Source: Pseudoroseomonas cervicalis ATCC 49957 (GTDB taxonomy: Bacteria > Pseudomonadota > Alphaproteobacteria > Acetobacterales > Acetobacteraceae). From it: DNA of 37,286 nucleotides. Shown one piece after another: positions 8,020 through 16,260 of the stretch (position 1 is the stretch's first letter; every line of letters begins with the position of its first letter). The notes under the pieces are model-generated. The model worked only from the letters and a program-made list of their open reading frames with translations. It had not been told where the DNA came from and did not search any database. The translations under genes were made by a program, and so were the position numbers. The DNA is taken from NCBI RefSeq assembly GCF_000164635.1, contig NZ_GG770777.1, positions 1,652,058 to 1,689,343 on the forward strand. Reading direction: 5' to 3'.

Positions 8020-8388
8020 TCAGCTCTCCCGCACGTCCTCGCCCTCGAAACGGATGGCGAAGGTGCTCTCGGTGGAATTCACCTCCGGCGCCTCCACCGT
8101 CCACATGCCGACGCCGTAGATCTCCTTGCCGGAGGCCAGGCGCAGCGTGACGGAGACGTTCGTCATCTCCTCGAAATCCTTGACCCGCATGCCGGCGGTG
8201 TCGCGGATCGTCGCCGCGATGAAGCCGGCCTTGGGCGTCTCCGAATAGCCGCTGATGCCGCTCATCGAGGCCAGCGTCTGGCGGGTGACGGAGGACACGC
8301 CCCAGGTGGGCTCGGACACGACCTCGAAGGCCATGCCGTCCACCCAGAGCCACGCGACGCCGCCGAGGCGGCGCGAATTGTCGGCCAT
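8020..8388 (-). CDS. tail tube protein (Mu gpM-like)
   Basis: The protein has 122 residues. It begins MADNSRRLGGVAWLWVDGMA and contains GISGYSETPKAGFIAATIRD, the pattern of FluMu-type tail tube proteins. The last part is a beta strand pair (IYGVGMWTVEAPEVNSTE) and a conserved Phe/Arg end. Hexameric rings of this protein form the inner tube that passes through the sheath. It lies six bases downstream of the sheath gene and one base before the chaperone gene. Confidence 0.92.
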   Translation of the reverse strand: MADNSRRLGGVAWLWVDGMAFEVVSEPTWGVSSVTRQTLASMSGISGYSETPKAGFIAATIRDTAGMRVKDFEEMTNVSVTLRLASGKEIYGVGMWTVEAPEVNSTESTFAIRFEGEDVRES

Positions 8389-8393
8389 GGCGC

Positions 8394-9869
8394 TTACCCC
8401 TGCGAGTTGCGGAACTGCACCAGCGCGGCGAGCTGCCGCAGCTGGTCGATCGGGACGATGGGCAGCAGCGCGTCGATGCGGCAGCGGTTGGTGCCGTTGC
8501 GCTCCACCACCAGCGAGGCCTCGAACGCCGCCGAGTTCTGCACCAGACCGAGCCGCTCGAGTTCGCGGTAGCGGCCGATGATCGCGTTGCGGATCAGGTT
8601 CGGCGTGACGATGTTCTGGCCCGGCCGCACCGGCTGGTCATTGGAGGCCAGCTTCATCCGCCCGAAGGTGCTGGTCACGAAAATCCGGAGATTCCGGATC
8701 ACCGCCGCCAGCGTGTAGAGGCGCTCGACATACAGGTAGCTGTCATCGGCCGCGCCGAGCGGGTTGCGCTGGTAGGTGGTGACGATGGTCTCCGTGGTGA
8801 CCGTGCCGTCATCCTGCACCGTGTGGCTGCTGAGGCCGGACCAGAGCAGGGTGTTGCGCTCCCCGATCGTCCAGCGCTTCTCGGGCGGCGGCGCCAGCAC
8901 ATCCAGCCCCAGCCCATGCAGCGGCAGCGCCACATCGGCCCGCAGGCTCACCGCCAGCGCGCCGGTCAGGTTCGCCGCCCAGCACCAGGGCGGGGTCGGC
9001 GAGCCATCGCAGGGCATCACCGACACATGCGCGTCGTTGCGCGCCAGCCCGAAGGCGCCGGCCTGACCCAGCGTGCCCCGGACGGCCGCGAAGGCGCCGC
9101 CATACAGCATGCGGTCCCAGGCCCAGCGCGACGCCAGGAAGGACTTCAGGGCGTCCAGGCTGGTCGTGTCGGTGTAGGGCATGGCGATGTAGTCGAAGGG
9201 CATGTCGCCCAAATTCGCCAGCGCGGTGTCGAGCACGGGATTGGTGGTGCCGCCGCTCATGGCGGTGAAGGTCACCGTCAGCCCGTCCGGCGTCACCTCG
9301 CCGCCCGGCGCGCCGCGATAGTTCAGGACCAGCGGCAGGTCGTTGCCGGTCAGCCCCTTGTGCCGCGCCGTCAGCGTCACCGTGCTGGAGGCGGCGGCGG
9401 CGGTGACCGCCAGGTCGGCGGTGCCGTTGATCGTCGCCGCCAGCGCCGTGGCGATCTGCGCGGCCGTCTGCCCCGTCGTCACCAGCTGCTGCACGCGCAT
9501 GCCGCCGATGTAGAGGCTCAGCGTGCCGGCGGCGGTCGGCGAGCCGGACAGCGCGACGCTGCCCGTCGCCGCCACGCCGGCAACGGCATCGGCCAGCGGC
9601 AGCAGCCACACCTCCCCGAAGCCGTCGCGCTTGCGGTAGCACTCCGCCATCTGCGCCAGCATGGAGCCGGCGCCGGCGCGCTGCTTGACCCAGTCGACGC
9701 CCTGCATCAGCACCGGGACGCCGGCGGCCAGCGTGCCGCTGCCCAGCATCTGCCCGATGATGAGGCTGCGCTGCGCCTCCTGCGCGCTGTTCGCCCGGGA
9801 ATTGTCCAGCTCGGCGAAGAAGAGCGGGACGCGAAGATTGCTCGGGATCTCGCGAAAGCCGATGGCCAT
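8394..9869 (-). CDS. contractile tail sheath protein (Mu gpL-like)
   Basis: The protein has 491 residues. The opening MAIGFREIPSNLRVPLFFAE is characteristic of Mu-type sheath proteins, as is SLIIGQMLGSGTLAAGVPV near residue 35. Residues about 105-215 form an inserted beta-rich domain (VALSGSPTAAGTLSLYIGG and TAAAASSTVTLTARHKG). The remaining conserved domain includes SSHTVQDDGTV at about 350 and a C-terminal region near RNLRIFVTSTFGRMKLASND that docks on the tube. It is the largest tail gene after the tape measure. The 5' neighbour DUF2635 and the 3' neighbour tube are as in Mu. Confidence 0.95.
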   Translation of the reverse strand: MAIGFREIPSNLRVPLFFAELDNSRANSAQEAQRSLIIGQMLGSGTLAAGVPVLMQGVDWVKQRAGAGSMLAQMAECYRKRDGFGEVWLLPLADAVAGVAATGSVALSGSPTAAGTLSLYIGGMRVQQLVTTGQTAAQIATALAATINGTADLAVTAAAASSTVTLTARHKGLTGNDLPLVLNYRGAPGGEVTPDGLTVTFTAMSGGTTNPVLDTALANLGDMPFDYIAMPYTDTTSLDALKSFLASRWAWDRMLYGGAFAAVRGTLGQAGAFGLARNDAHVSVMPCDGSPTPPWCWAANLTGALAVSLRADVALPLHGLGLDVLAPPPEKRWTIGERNTLLWSGLSSHTVQDDGTVTTETIVTTYQRNPLGAADDSYLYVERLYTLAAVIRNLRIFVTSTFGRMKLASNDQPVRPGQNIVTPNLIRNAIIGRYRELERLGLVQNSAAFEASLVVERNGTNRCRIDALLPIVPIDQLRQLAALVQFRNSQG

Positions 9870-9879
9870 GCGTCCCTCC

Positions 9880-10047
9880 TCAGCGCTTCGGGGCGGCGGC
9901 CGGCTTGGCCTCGCCCTCGATCACATCCTCATCGCGGATGCGGCGAAGCCAGTAATCGGTGCGCGGCACGTCCCGGCCCTCTTCGGGCAGGAAGTCGCGC
10001 AGATCCGGGTCGGGCACGGCTCGCCCCGGAGCGGGTTTCACGAACAT
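9880..10047 (-). CDS. DUF2635 protein (Mu gp38 position)
   Basis: The protein has 55 residues. The start at 10047 gives MFVKPAPGRAVPDPDLRDFL, then EEGRDVPRTDYWLRRIRDED. This matches the DUF2635 pattern of a leading FVKPA, a DP turn, VP, YW and RR. A GAGGG-type ribosome binding site lies eight bases upstream, which supports this start over the in-frame ATG at 10101. The family is found before the sheath gene of Mu-like tails. Its biochemical role is unknown to me. Confidence 0.85.
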   Translation of the reverse strand: MFVKPAPGRAVPDPDLRDFLPEEGRDVPRTDYWLRRIRDEDVIEGEAKPAAAPKR

Positions 10048-10060
10048 GGGGGTGTCCCTC

Positions 10061-10585
10061 TCAGGGCAGCGGCGGAACCGTCTGCAGGGCGAGGACAGCA
10101 TCCTCGCAATCCACGGGAGGGTCCGGGATCTCGTAGACCTCGGACCATTTCATCTGGATCGACATGCCGGCGGTGAGCATGACGGACTCGCCCTTCAGCT
10201 CGGCATTGATGACGGTGCGCAGCTCGCCGAAGTCCTCGATCCCGTCATCCGCCAGAGCCAGGGCCGCATCCGTCAGCACAGCCTCATGGATCAGGCCGCA
10301 CAGCTCGCCGAGCTCGCGCTCCGCCGCCTCGCCAGCCTGCACCGACCGCACGACACGAATCTGGACGGCCATGATGCAGGAGACATCGAACGTCTTGACC
10401 AGCATGTCGCGGCCGGCGCGCACCTTGGTCTCCTGGTAGCCATAGACCAGCGCGGCCGGCGTATCGTGCGAATGCAGCGGCCAGGTGCGCGCGCGGTAGA
10501 CGGCACGGCGCAGCGGTTGGACCTTGGTGCGGAGGATCTCGGCCAGCCGGTCCGCCTCGCGGTCCCGCTTGCTCGGCCAGGTCAC
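10061..10585 (-). CDS. Mu gp37-position protein, possible tail terminator
   Basis: The protein has 174 residues. An N-terminal basic helix (MTWPSKRDREADRLAEIL) is followed by strands around ALVYGYQETKV and VKTFDVSCIMAVQIRVVR. A helix (ERELGELCGLIHEAVLTD) and a C-terminal MKWSEVYEIPDPPVDCED complete it. The order helix, long beta pair, helix, strand and the place between head-completion genes and DUF2635 are those of Mu gp37, which caps the tail tube in related phages. Sequence similarity is not strong enough by eye for a firm family call. It overlaps the upstream head gene by four bases. Confidence 0.6.
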   Translation of the reverse strand: MTWPSKRDREADRLAEILRTKVQPLRRAVYRARTWPLHSHDTPAALVYGYQETKVRAGRDMLVKTFDVSCIMAVQIRVVRSVQAGEAAERELGELCGLIHEAVLTDAALALADDGIEDFGELRTVINAELKGESVMLTAGMSIQMKWSEVYEIPDPPVDCEDAVLALQTVPPLP

Positions 10586-10962
10586 CGCGCACCGCCCATC
10601 TGGATCCGACCCAGCACCAGCAGGGCCATGCCGTCGGCGTCGTCCCGGACATCGGTCAGCAGCCAGGTGCCCCCGGCCACGGTCACCTGGTCGCCCTGGA
10701 TCGGCGCATATCCATGCCGGCGGTGGAGCTCATCCAGATCCACCAGCAGCGTCGTCTCGGTGATGGTGGCCGGCATGCCATCGTTGCCGACCACCGTCCG
10801 CCGCTGCGCGCGGGTGAAGACGCCCCGCCCCTCGAGCACACGCTCGCTGGACAGGCCCGGCGGATGGAAATGCGCCTCCGGCCGCCGCGGCCGGAACGCC
10901 GCCACCTCGCCAAGGATGTCGAGGGTGGAGGCGTTCAGCGCCCCGAAATCCGGCGGCGCCAT
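10582..10962 (-). CDS. head-tail joining / head completion protein (FII-like candidate)
   Basis: The protein has 126 residues, beginning MAPPDFGALNASTLDILGEV at ATG 10962. An in-frame ATG at 11061 lies inside the neighbouring gene and gives a non-natural N-terminus. The protein is beta-rich with a conserved HGYAPIQGDQVTVAGGTWLL and VRDDADGMALLVLGRIQMG at the end, the pattern seen in small head-tail connector proteins that close the head vertex. Its place after the capsid gene and before the tail genes matches lambda FII. I cannot confirm which connector ring it forms. Confidence 0.6.
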   Translation of the reverse strand: MAPPDFGALNASTLDILGEVAAFRPRRPEAHFHPPGLSSERVLEGRGVFTRAQRRTVVGNDGMPATITETTLLVDLDELHRRHGYAPIQGDQVTVAGGTWLLTDVRDDADGMALLVLGRIQMGGAR

Positions 10963-10964
10963 GG

Positions 10965-11348
10965 TCAGCCGCCGCTGATCGACGCGCCGCGCGCCTTCGG
11001 CTGGGCGGCCTCGGTCGTCTCGTAGAGACGCACCTTCCCGCTCCAGTCGGCCAGGTCGCATTCCGGGATCTCGAACACGGACCCGGCGAGGATCACCTGC
11101 ACGCCGTCATCGCCCTCCAGCGTGAAATCGGCCAGGGCCACGACCTCCACCCGCATGGACGTGGCGCGCAGGCGGTCCTGCTGGTCGAGCCGGCGCTGCA
11201 GCGCGTCGCGCTGCCGCCGCTGCGCCGCCTCCGCCTCGGTGCCCGAGCTGGCGCGCAGCTCCTCGACCAGCTGGCGGATCAGTGCGCCCTGATCCATCTG
11301 CTGCGCCCCCGCGCCGGCGTCGGAGGAGGTCTCCTTCTTCTCGGCCAT
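10965..11348 (-). CDS. unknown head protein with N-terminal coiled coil (lambda FI position)
   Basis: The protein has 127 residues. Residues 15-65 are charged helix (RQLVEELRASSGTEAEAAQR, then QRRLDQQDRLRATS), likely a coiled coil. The second half is a small beta domain (VEVVALADFTLEGDDGVQVI, VFEIPECDLADWSGKVRLYE). The gene lies between capsid and connector genes, where lambda has FI, a helper of DNA packaging. A functional link to FI is position-based only. The gene is separated by two bases from the connector gene and by one base from the capsid gene. Confidence 0.65.
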   Translation of the reverse strand: MAEKKETSSDAGAGAQQMDQGALIRQLVEELRASSGTEAEAAQRRQRDALQRRLDQQDRLRATSMRVEVVALADFTLEGDDGVQVILAGSVFEIPECDLADWSGKVRLYETTEAAQPKARGASISGG

Positions 11349-11349
11349 G

Positions 11350-12381
11350 TCAGTTCACCTTCGCGGACAGCACCGCATTGACGCGGGAGGGGATGACGAT
11401 GGTCGCCGACTGCGTCATCAGCCAGCGCACGCCGGGGTCCTTCTCGACCCAGCTCTTCGGCGCATAGGGCACCGCCGGGAAGCCGAGCTCCTCGTCCAGG
11501 ATGGCGGCATGGGCGCGCTCGCCATCGACAGCGGGGCTGCCGAGCAGCACCGTGCCATCGGGCAGCATCGGCTTCTCGACGCCATCCTCCGGATCGATGA
11601 ACCACTCGTAGTAGAGCCAGAGCGTGTATTGGCCCCAGGTGCCGAGGCGGATGGCGCCGGGGACCGGCCGGACGCCGGCCGCCTGGAAGTCCGGGTTGCC
11701 GTTGACGAAGGAGGCCACGACCTCCTTCACCAGCGGGTCCAGCCGGAACGCCGCCCAGGCGGAGGGCGTGAAGACGATGTCGGTGACCGGCTGGCCGGAC
11801 TCCTTCAGCACCCGGGCGGCCCATTCGTCGATATTGGCGCTGGGCGAGATACCGGCCTGGCCCCAGCGGTTGCCACCGGTGAGCACGACGCTCAGCGCCG
11901 CGGCGCGGCCGAAGTTGATGACGGCGGTGGGGAAGCCCTCGCCGACCACCGTGATCGCGCCATTGACCAGCGCGGAGGAGGCCATCCACTCCATCCGGCG
12001 GGTGATCTGGTTGATCTGGTCCTCCAGCTCGAAGGCGAGATTGGCCGCCTGCCGCTGCGCCGGCGACAGCTCGCCGCCGCCGATCCGCTCGCCGATGGCG
12101 CGGCGCACCGCGCGCGTCGGATCGAGGCGGGTCTTGGGCTTGATGTAGGGCGGCTTGAAGGTCGGGCTGCGGAAGCCGATCGGCTCCACGAACTTGCCTT
12201 CCTGCAGCGGATTGACGAACGGGGCCAGGCGCCGCTTGCCATCGAAGATGTCGATGGTCACGAACTCCGTCGTGCTCTGGGACGTGTTCGGGAAGAACTT
12301 GTCGAGCAGGAAGGAGCTGGGCGGCTTCAGGTTCTCCACCACGCGGATGAGCGTGGAGGTGTCGTAGATGCTCAGGGCCAT
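11350..12381 (-). CDS. major capsid protein (lambda gpE family)
   Basis: The protein has 343 residues, the lambda gpE size. It starts MALSIYDTSTLIRVVENLKP, then FLLDKFFPNTSQSTTEFVTI and DIFDGKRRLAPFVNP, all typical of the family. The middle carries the long E-loop and helix region (ELEDQINQITRRMEWMASSA). The C-terminus includes the A-domain strands (ITHV-type positions replaced by IVIPSRVNAV). Hexamers and pentamers of this HK97-fold protein form the head. It is preceded by decoration gene D and followed by head completion genes. Confidence 0.95.
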   Translation of the reverse strand: MALSIYDTSTLIRVVENLKPPSSFLLDKFFPNTSQSTTEFVTIDIFDGKRRLAPFVNPLQEGKFVEPIGFRSPTFKPPYIKPKTRLDPTRAVRRAIGERIGGGELSPAQRQAANLAFELEDQINQITRRMEWMASSALVNGAITVVGEGFPTAVINFGRAAALSVVLTGGNRWGQAGISPSANIDEWAARVLKESGQPVTDIVFTPSAWAAFRLDPLVKEVVASFVNGNPDFQAAGVRPVPGAIRLGTWGQYTLWLYYEWFIDPEDGVEKPMLPDGTVLLGSPAVDGERAHAAILDEELGFPAVPYAPKSWVEKDPGVRWLMTQSATIVIPSRVNAVLSAKVN

Positions 12382-12404
12382 GGGGCCGATCTCCTGCGGG
12401 CCGC

Positions 12405-12782
12405 TCAGGCCGGGTTGGAGGGCTTCACGAAGATGCCGAGGGCGCGGAACGCGGCCTTGACCGAGGCGAGGGTGTGCCCGGCGCCGAGGATCAGCGCGCG
12501 CTCATTGACCTCCGCCTGGACGAGCACGCCGCAGTTGGCGAGATCGCCGGCCGTGGCGTCGTAGTCGTCGAGCAGGACGCCATACGGGGTCTGGCTGCCG
12601 TCGCTGGCGGCGCTGGCGCTCAGCGTCACCTTGCCGGAGGCGGTGATCTTGCCGACCACGGCGCCGCGCTTGAGGTTCTGGCCGGAGAGCAGCGTCTCAT
12701 TGCTGGTGACGATCTGCGTGTTGCCGGCGATCAGCTTGTCCGGGACGAAGGATTCCTCGAACACGCGGGGGAGCTGGGACAT
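12405..12782 (-). CDS. head decoration protein (lambda gpD family)
   Basis: The protein has 125 residues. A variable N-terminal tail leads to RGAVVGKITASGKVTLS and TPYGVLLDDYDATAGD, then CGVLVQAEVNERALILGAG, the usual beta-tulip core of gpD-type proteins. Trimers cap the capsid surface after expansion and strengthen it against internal DNA pressure. It lies between the scaffold-like gene and the capsid gene as in lambda. The start ATG at 12782 is 12 bases from the scaffold stop. Confidence 0.93.
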   Translation of the reverse strand: MSQLPRVFEESFVPDKLIAGNTQIVTSNETLLSGQNLKRGAVVGKITASGKVTLSASAASDGSQTPYGVLLDDYDATAGDLANCGVLVQAEVNERALILGAGHTLASVKAAFRALGIFVKPSNPA

Positions 12783-12794
12783 GGTGACCCTCCG

Positions 12795-13382
12795 TTACCG
12801 GCCGCGCGCGGCCTTGGCCGCGCCCAGGATGAAGGCGACGTTGCCGTCGACGGTGTTGCGGTCCATCCCGCCGGCGGTGTCGGCGCCGACGGAGCCACGC
12901 GGCTGCCCGGACATGCGCTCGCCCAGCGAGGCGCGGCGGGGCTCCTGCGCGGCGGCGCCGGCCGCGCTGGACTTCAGCAGGGCCACGGCCTGCTTCGCCG
13001 GCAGCCCGGTCTCGAAGGCCAGGCTGGCGGCCAGGGGCAGGTTGCTGGCGGCCTCGGGCGCGCCGAAGATGGCGGCGCAGCGGGCCTTCTCGGCGGCTGC
13101 GCCGCGACGGAAGGCCTTGCGGGCGTCGGGCGTGCGCTCGGCGGGGGGCTCGGGATCGGGCGCCGGGTCATTGCCCTCTTCCTCCTCCTCGACCTGGTCC
13201 TCCAGGTCCTCGACGCGCTCTTCGAGCTCCTCGACCTCATCCTGGACGTCCTCGACGTCGTCCTGGGTGGCCGGGGTCTCCTCGGCGCGGGATTTGCCGG
13301 GCTTGGCGGAGGCGTTGCGGCGCAGGCCCGCCAGGTGGGCGAAGCGCGACGTCAGCCCGCCCGCGACATTGCGGAGGCTCAT
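12795..13382 (-). CDS. scaffold-like protein with acidic coiled coil (Nu3 counterpart)
   Basis: The protein has 195 residues. A basic N-terminus is followed at about residues 38-70 by an extreme acidic heptad coil (EDVQDEVEELEERVEDLEDQ). Then comes a Pro/Glu linker and a C-terminal helical block containing RCAAIFGAPEAASNLPLAAS and LAFETGLPAKQAVALL. That C-terminal block is the one normally found at the end of S49 head proteases of related prophages, which also acts as the scaffold. Here it is a separate gene 50 bases downstream of the protease stop. In lambda the scaffold Nu3 is made from an internal start inside C. The scaffolding role is inferred from position and this block. Confidence 0.7.
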   Translation of the reverse strand: MSLRNVAGGLTSRFAHLAGLRRNASAKPGKSRAEETPATQDDVEDVQDEVEELEERVEDLEDQVEEEEEGNDPAPDPEPPAERTPDARKAFRRGAAAEKARCAAIFGAPEAASNLPLAASLAFETGLPAKQAVALLKSSAAGAAAQEPRRASLGERMSGQPRGSVGADTAGGMDRNTVDGNVAFILGAAKAARGR

Positions 13383-13432
13383 GGTGTCATCCTCTGGGGT
13401 TGGGTGGCGGATACCCGCCGCGCCTGGACGGT

Positions 13433-14317
13433 CTAGGCCGCGTCCAGCTCGGCCAGCAGCGCGCGGAAGGCCTCATCCGGCGCCATCACGGCATCGGCCA
13501 GGCCCGCGGCGACGCCGCGCTCTCCCAGGAAATAGTCGGCCTCCTGCGCCTTCACGGCGTCGGCCGACATCCTGCGGTTCTGCGCGACCAGGTTGACGAA
13601 GATGTCGCCCATCATGGTCACATCCTGCTGCACACGCTGCAGCAGCTCCGGCTTGATGCCGGTGTACATCTGGCGGGTCTCCTCCGCCTTGCGCGCGCCG
13701 TAGTGCACGAAATGGACGGCGAGGCCCTCATCCGTGATGGCCTTGGAGTAATCGACCATCATGGTGATGACGCCGACGCTGCCGACGCCGCCGGTGCGGG
13801 GCACCGTGACGCGGTCGCAGGCGCTGGCCAGGGCATAGGCTGCCGAATAGGCGCAGTCGCCGCAGATGCCCCAGATCGGCTTGATGCCGCGGGCCTGGGT
13901 GATGGTGTCCGCCAGGTCGAAGCACCCGCTGACCTCGCCGCCGCCGCTGTTCAGGTCCAGCACGATGGCCTCGGCCTGCGTGTCGGCCAGCGCCGTCAGC
14001 AGGTTCTGGCGGATGCCGTCATAGCCGGTCATGCCCGAATACGGCCGGAGCGTGCCGGTCTTCTGGACCAGCATGCCCTCGACCTGGATGACGGCGACGC
14101 CGGCCACCAGGTCATAGCCGGCCCGGGTGGCGCGGGCCGGGGCGGAAAACCCCAGCTCGGCATCCTCCAGCGCCGAAGGCTTCCCGCCGCCCCGGAGGAT
14201 CGTCGAGATGCCCAGACGGTCGGCCAGGGCCGCCAGCGCGACCTCCGCCTTGTGCGGGTGCAGCGCCAGGGGCGTGTTGAAAATGCGCTGCGCCAGGCGC
14301 GGCAGGAGGTGGCTCAT
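13433..14317 (-). CDS. S49-family head maturation protease (lambda gpC-like)
   Basis: The protein has 294 residues, from ATG 14317 (MSHLLPRLAQRIFNTPLALH). S49 (SppA) features: VAVIQVEGMLVQKTG near 75, IVLDLNSGGGEVSG near 118, and the nucleophile region CAYSAAYALASACD with Ser158. GGVGSVGVITMMVDYSKAI follows, with a likely partner Lys near 210 in HYGARKAEE. The enzyme trims the portal and scaffold during head maturation. It lacks the C-terminal scaffold extension, which is encoded by the next gene. The start overlaps the portal stop by four bases (14314-14317). Confidence 0.93.
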   Translation of the reverse strand: MSHLLPRLAQRIFNTPLALHPHKAEVALAALADRLGISTILRGGGKPSALEDAELGFSAPARATRAGYDLVAGVAVIQVEGMLVQKTGTLRPYSGMTGYDGIRQNLLTALADTQAEAIVLDLNSGGGEVSGCFDLADTITQARGIKPIWGICGDCAYSAAYALASACDRVTVPRTGGVGSVGVITMMVDYSKAITDEGLAVHFVHYGARKAEETRQMYTGIKPELLQRVQQDVTMMGDIFVNLVAQNRRMSADAVKAQEADYFLGERGVAAGLADAVMAPDEAFRALLAELDAA

Positions 14318-15993
14318 GGACGGGGTCCCTCCCTCTCCTGCCGTTCCGGCGGCGCTGCGCCGGGATCCTGCTGCTGCCCGCCGGTCGTGGCGAACACCAG
14401 GTTGAGGCCGCGCCGCCGCGCCGCATCCTGTTCCAGCGCCAGCTGGTCCAGGTTCTCCTCCCAATCCAGGCCGTCATTCTCGGCGGCCTCGCGCTGCAGG
14501 GTGGAGAGGCCGGAGGCCATCTTCATGCGGCTGCCCTCCGGCTCCTTGGTCGGATCGATCCAGCCGCGCCCCGGGCCGATCCAGCGGCACCGCAGATATT
14601 CGGCCCGGGCCTCGGCGAAGTCCGGCGCCCCGGCGGGCAGCGGCACCTCGCCGCGATCGATGGCCTCTTCCAGCAGCGCGCCCGCAATCGGCGTGCAGAA
14701 GCCAGCGCCGAACTCGTGCCGCCGGCGGCCCAGCGTGCGCCAGGCCTCAAGCAGCGCCTGGCGGGCGGAGCTGTAGGTGCTGCCGCGATAGTCGCCGGAC
14801 ACCGCCTCATACGAGTTGCCGGTTGCCGCCGCGAAATTGCGCAGCATCGCGGCCTCGAACATGTCGAAGGCGCTGGCCGGGCGGCTGCTGCTGATCGTGT
14901 TGATCTTCTCGCCCGGGTAAAGCGTGGCCAATCGGACATCGCCGGCCATCAGGCGCCGGTCCTCGTGGAACTTCGCCCGCTCCTGCTGGTAGGCCGACAT
15001 CGCTTCGTCGCTGTTCAGCGCCGACTGGATATCGTCGGGATCGTAGGGGCTTTCGATGTAGGCCCCGAAGATCGCGTTGACGATCGCCGCCTGCACCTCC
15101 AGCTGGTCGTACTTCGCCAGCATGCGGAGCCGCGCCAGGACCGGCGTGAAGATGCCGCCGACCGGCCGGTGCTGCCCGGCGCGGTCCGCGTCGAAATGAT
15201 GCACGACGATCGGCCGCCCCCACTCCGTCTCGCGCGGCAGCCGCTCCCACTGCACCGATTTGCCGGCGGCAAACCAGTCCCCGAGATGCGCCATGCGGAA
15301 ATGGTAGGCCACCGGCACCTCATCGCCGTCCAGCTCGACGCCGCCGCGCAGGGTCTCGGTGTCCATGACCCCGTTCGGGTTCGAGAGCCGGTCGGGATCG
15401 ATGGTCTGGACGGTGGTCGCCCAGCGCGCGCGGCCATAACCGACCCGGTCCGGGCGCCACGGGATGCTGGCCACCGCCTCGCCCTCGACCAGGTAGTGGC
15501 GGAAGGCAAGGCGGCAGATCTGGGTGAAGCTATGCCGCCGGCCGAGGTCGCAATACCGGGCCGGGTCCGTCGCCCAGGCGCGATGGATCTGCTCGAAGGC
15601 ATCCGAGAACTCGCGCGCCCACACCGGGTCGAAGGCGGCGCCGAAGCGCCGCGCCAGGGCCCGATAGTCCGGGATGGAGCTTAGGCGGAAATCGGCGCCG
15701 ATGACCGCGTCCAGCGTGCGGGTGACGGTGCCGGCGGCCCATCCATCGTTGCGCACCAGGTCGCGGATGCGCGCCACGACGGTGTCGCGGTAGGGGTTGA
15801 CCTCGCCGTCAGGCGACCCCAGCCACGGGCGCCAGCTCGCCATCTCGGACGAGGTCCAGTCCGCGCCGTCGAACGGCACACCGCCGCGACCGACCAGCGC
15901 CTGCGCACCGCCGCCGGCGCGCCCGCGAAAGCGGGCCCGTGCGATCTCGCGCGCGGGGATCGGATTGCCGTGCTGATCGATGATCTGGGCCAT
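14314..15993 (-). CDS. portal protein (lambda gpB family)
   Basis: The protein has 559 residues, starting at ATG 15993 (MAQIIDQHGNPIPAREIARA). This start forms a TGATG junction with the gpW stop. Upstream ATGs would extend through the gpW gene in a wrong frame. Typical portal segments are VARIRDLVRNDGWAAGTVTR near 73 and VVHHFDADRAGQHRPVGG near 270. They continue with MLAKYDQLEVQAAIVNAIFG near 300 and YSSARQALLEAWRTLGRRR near 435. Twelve copies form the ring at the head vertex through which DNA is pumped. The N-terminus may be trimmed by the S49 protease. Confidence 0.95.
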   Translation of the reverse strand: MAQIIDQHGNPIPAREIARARFRGRAGGGAQALVGRGGVPFDGADWTSSEMASWRPWLGSPDGEVNPYRDTVVARIRDLVRNDGWAAGTVTRTLDAVIGADFRLSSIPDYRALARRFGAAFDPVWAREFSDAFEQIHRAWATDPARYCDLGRRHSFTQICRLAFRHYLVEGEAVASIPWRPDRVGYGRARWATTVQTIDPDRLSNPNGVMDTETLRGGVELDGDEVPVAYHFRMAHLGDWFAAGKSVQWERLPRETEWGRPIVVHHFDADRAGQHRPVGGIFTPVLARLRMLAKYDQLEVQAAIVNAIFGAYIESPYDPDDIQSALNSDEAMSAYQQERAKFHEDRRLMAGDVRLATLYPGEKINTISSSRPASAFDMFEAAMLRNFAAATGNSYEAVSGDYRGSTYSSARQALLEAWRTLGRRRHEFGAGFCTPIAGALLEEAIDRGEVPLPAGAPDFAEARAEYLRCRWIGPGRGWIDPTKEPEGSRMKMASGLSTLQREAAENDGLDWEENLDQLALEQDAARRRGLNLVFATTGGQQQDPGAAPPERQEREGPRP

Positions 15994-16253
15994 CAGAACC
16001 TCATGCCGATCGCCCGCCGCCGCTGCGGCCGCGCCATGCCACGCCGCCCCAGCTCGCTGGCCAGGCTGGCAATCCAGGCCCGCAGGTCGGGCAGCGAAGC
16101 CTGGGTGTAGGAGACGGCCCGGGAGCCGTCCGGACCGCCATGGCTGAGGCTCGCCTCGCGGCGGCCGGTGAGCAGGCTCTGCATCGCCTGCAGAGCCTGG
16201 CTGTGCCACAGGGTGAGGGTGTCGTTGTCGATCGCGCTCAGGTCCATCGCCAC
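15993..16253 (-). CDS. head-tail joining protein gpW
   Basis: The protein has 86 residues. It is a short helical protein with a conserved pattern DTLTLWHSQALQAMQSLLTG, a Gly/Ser turn region and a VSYTQASLPDLRAWIASLAS helix, as in gpW proteins (usually about 70 residues). gpW attaches to the portal after packaging and stabilises DNA. The basic tail RRRAIGMRF is longer than in lambda. The gene is between the large terminase and the portal, exactly where W lies in lambda. Confidence 0.88.
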   Translation of the reverse strand: MAMDLSAIDNDTLTLWHSQALQAMQSLLTGRREASLSHGGPDGSRAVSYTQASLPDLRAWIASLASELGRRGMARPQRRRAIGMRF

Positions 16254-16260
16254 CCCTCTC

